The notes under the pieces were generated by a model, which searched no databases, was not told where the DNA came from, and was given only the letters and a program-made list of their open reading frames with translations. The translations under genes were made by a program, and so were the position numbers. Of a DNA stretch of 64,000 bases, positions 62,837-64,000 are shown in pieces. The stretch comes from Achromobacter animicus (GTDB taxonomy: Bacteria > Pseudomonadota > Gammaproteobacteria > Burkholderiales > Burkholderiaceae_B), in contig NZ_CADIJM010000003.1 of assembly GCF_902859585.1 (NCBI RefSeq), positions 434,001-498,000 on the forward strand, given 5' to 3'. Position 1 is the stretch's first letter. Every line of letters starts with the position of its first letter.

Positions 62837-63664
62837 TCAGGCCGCCGCCGGGGGCGCCAGCTTGCCGCCCAGGCGCAGGACTTCGGCGCGCAGGAATTCC
62901 AGCGCCGCTGCGGCAGCCTCGGGTTCGCCCTTCACGCCCAGCTCGATGTGGGGCGTGCCGCCCGCCTCGCCGACGCTGGGCAGACTGAACGCGCGGACGT
63001 CGGGCCAACGACTTTCCACAGCAACCATCGACGGCGTGATGCGCGATTCGGGCATGCTGAAAACCAGGAAGGAATGCTCGACGTGGGCGCGAATATGCTG
63101 CAGCGCACGATAGCGGGTATCCAACGTCCATTCCAGCATTGGCCACGCCATGACGGGAAAGCCCGGCACGAAGGTGTGATCCTTGATGAAGAATCCCGGG
63201 ATCCGGTTGTACGGATTGGGGACGATCTCGCAGCCTTCGGGGAACATGCCCATTTGCAGCCGCTGCTGGTTTTCCGGCGCACTCATGTCGGCGGTGCCCT
63301 GCCCCTTTTCCGCCATTTCGCGCGTGCGCAATGCGATGGCCTCCTCGGCTTCGGGATGCAGTGCCAGCGGCAGGCCAAGCGCAGCGGCCGCGGCCTGGCG
63401 GGTGTGGTCGTCGGGCGTGCCGCCGATGCCGCCACACGACAACACGACGTCGCCACTGGCAAAGCTGCGCTTGTAGGCGTCGACCAGACGGTCGCGCTCG
63501 TCAGGCAGGAATTCGGCCCAGCTCAGGTGCATGCCGCGCGCGCCCAGCATTTCGACGATCTTGGAAAAATGCTTGTCCTGGCGCCGTCCCGACAGGATTT
63601 CATCGCCAACGATGATGAGGCCGATACGGCGGGCGGTGGGTTCTGCAGCCATGTCCGATTCCAT
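62837..63664 (-). CDS. Molybdopterin-binding (MoCF) domain protein, CinA-like
   Basis: A 275-residue protein. The MoCF_biosynth fold shows LIIVGDEILSGRRQDKHFSKIVEML in parts, GDVVLSCGGIGGTPDDHTRQ and the C-terminal half of CinA-N-type proteins (PNPYNRIPGFFIKDHTFVPGFPVMAWPML). It is related to CinA/YfaY without the amidase domain, so a nucleotide- or pterin-processing role is possible but unproven. M5 (63652) is an alternative start. About 150 bp separate it from the IclR gene. Confidence 0.87.
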   Translation of the reverse strand: MESDMAAEPTARRIGLIIVGDEILSGRRQDKHFSKIVEMLGARGMHLSWAEFLPDERDRLVDAYKRSFASGDVVLSCGGIGGTPDDHTRQAAAAALGLPLALHPEAEEAIALRTREMAEKGQGTADMSAPENQQRLQMGMFPEGCEIVPNPYNRIPGFFIKDHTFVPGFPVMAWPMLEWTLDTRYRALQHIRAHVEHSFLVFSMPESRITPSMVAVESRWPDVRAFSLPSVGEAGGTPHIELGVKGEPEAAAAALEFLRAEVLRLGGKLAPPAAA

Positions 63665-63683
63665 TGATAAGAAAAGACGCCGG

Positions 63684-64000
63684 TCAGACGTCGATGACGC
63701 GGTCCTGCCGCAGGCGCTTGAGGGCTTCCAGGCCGTAGTGCGCGTAGACCAGCGCGGAAAACACCGGCAGGATAATCCACGCGGGCGGCAGCAGGTTCAG
63801 TAGCGAGCAAATCAGACCGATGGTCCAGAAGCCGCCGTTGTTCCGTTCGAGGATCAGTTTGCGTTCATCCGGGCTGGCGTGCTCGACGATCGCGTCGACG
63901 CGCATCATGCGCGAGAACGCGAAGGCCCACCAGAAAATGGACAGCACGATGGCCATGGGCGGCACGAGCCAGAGCGGCAGCGTCAGCACCCACCCCGCGG
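63684..64000 (-). CDS. EI24-domain (CysZ/YhjX-like) membrane protein, C-terminal part (5' truncated by window)
   Basis: The minus frame is open to the window edge (GWVLTLPLWLVPPM...) and ends at 63684. The visible 105 residues contain hydrophobic segments (LPLWLVPPMAIVLSIFWWAFAFSRMM; FWTIGLICSLLNLLPPAWIILPVFSALV) around the loop MRVDAIVEHASPDERKLILERNNGG. This is the C-terminal half of EI24-type proteins of betaproteobacteria. The function is unknown. It stops 19 bp before the MoCF-domain gene's start and lies on the same strand. Confidence 0.75.
   Translation of the reverse strand, partial: AGWVLTLPLWLVPPMAIVLSIFWWAFAFSRMMRVDAIVEHASPDERKLILERNNGGFWTIGLICSLLNLLPPAWIILPVFSALVYAHYGLEALKRLRQDRVIDV

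Overview
The window reads as chromosome of a high-GC betaproteobacterium of the family Alcaligenaceae, most likely Achromobacter or a close Bordetella relative. I base this on GC-rich codon use, Bug-type (TctC) solute-binding protein, DUF4148 proteins, a PHB phasin, and gene orders that are typical of that family: trxB divergent from ftsK-lolA, grpE/thioredoxin-like/dnaK/dnaJ, hemH-hrcA beside nadK-recN, fur beside bamE-dapB, and aat-bpt-pyrD. The genus is an inference; no database was searched. No insertion sequence, prophage, integrase or CRISPR array was seen.

Layout. 1-3965: a catabolic unit for N-acylated D-amino acids or peptides (oligopeptide ABC ATPases, RpiR regulator, D-aminoacylase, RidA-like protein). 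4044-9098: lolA and ftsK (minus) facing trxB, an Smr-domain protein and an SMR-type efflux protein (plus). 9132-10910: two unrecognised exported proteins, one with YD-repeat-like segments, preceded by an in-frame 15-bp repeat. 10907-13275: DUF4212 protein and VC_2705-type sodium:solute symporter. 13767-22440: a complete kdp potassium-uptake operon (small ORF, kdpF, A, B, C, D, E) with two KdpE-like boxes in front; kdpB and kdpD both carry repeat-like insertions. 22601-24731: TorF-type porin, a small unknown and a DapA-family lyase. 24694-29124: chemoreceptor, O-antigen-ligase-type membrane protein and isocitrate dehydrogenase (minus).

29330-34736: DUF1841 protein, two small cytochromes c divergent from a MoxR ATPase/VWA pair with a perfect FNR-type box between them, two GNAT acetyltransferases and a small unknown. 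34867-39516: a fused M16 peptidase and two paralogous DUF4148 repeat proteins, separated by about 940 bp of unusual repeat-rich, hairpin-rich non-coding DNA. 39652-46396: heat-shock block (dnaJ, dnaK, CYNC thioredoxin-like, grpE) with two recognisable sigma-32 promoters, then a small FPASDP-repeat protein, hemH and hrcA. 46538-52337: nadK, recN, fur, bamE, dapB, murB.

52542-53276: three identical tRNA-Gly(GCC) genes and tRNA-Cys(GCA). 53376-64000: small unknowns, NTF2-like and DoxX proteins, a LysR regulator, a Nudix hydrolase, the two bacterial N-degron transferases aat and bpt, pyrD, a phasin whose promoter is bracketed by TGC-N3-GCA sites, a Bug-family binding protein, an IclR regulator, a MoCF-domain (CinA-like) protein and the 3' part of an EI24-type membrane protein running off the window.

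Most of the window is core genome. The parts most worth a second look are regulatory and repeat features: KdpE boxes, the FNR box, the phasin promoter, the repeat expansions inside kdpB/kdpD and before the 9191 gene, the duplicated DUF4148 genes with their repeat tail, and a micro-ORF coupled to bpt.
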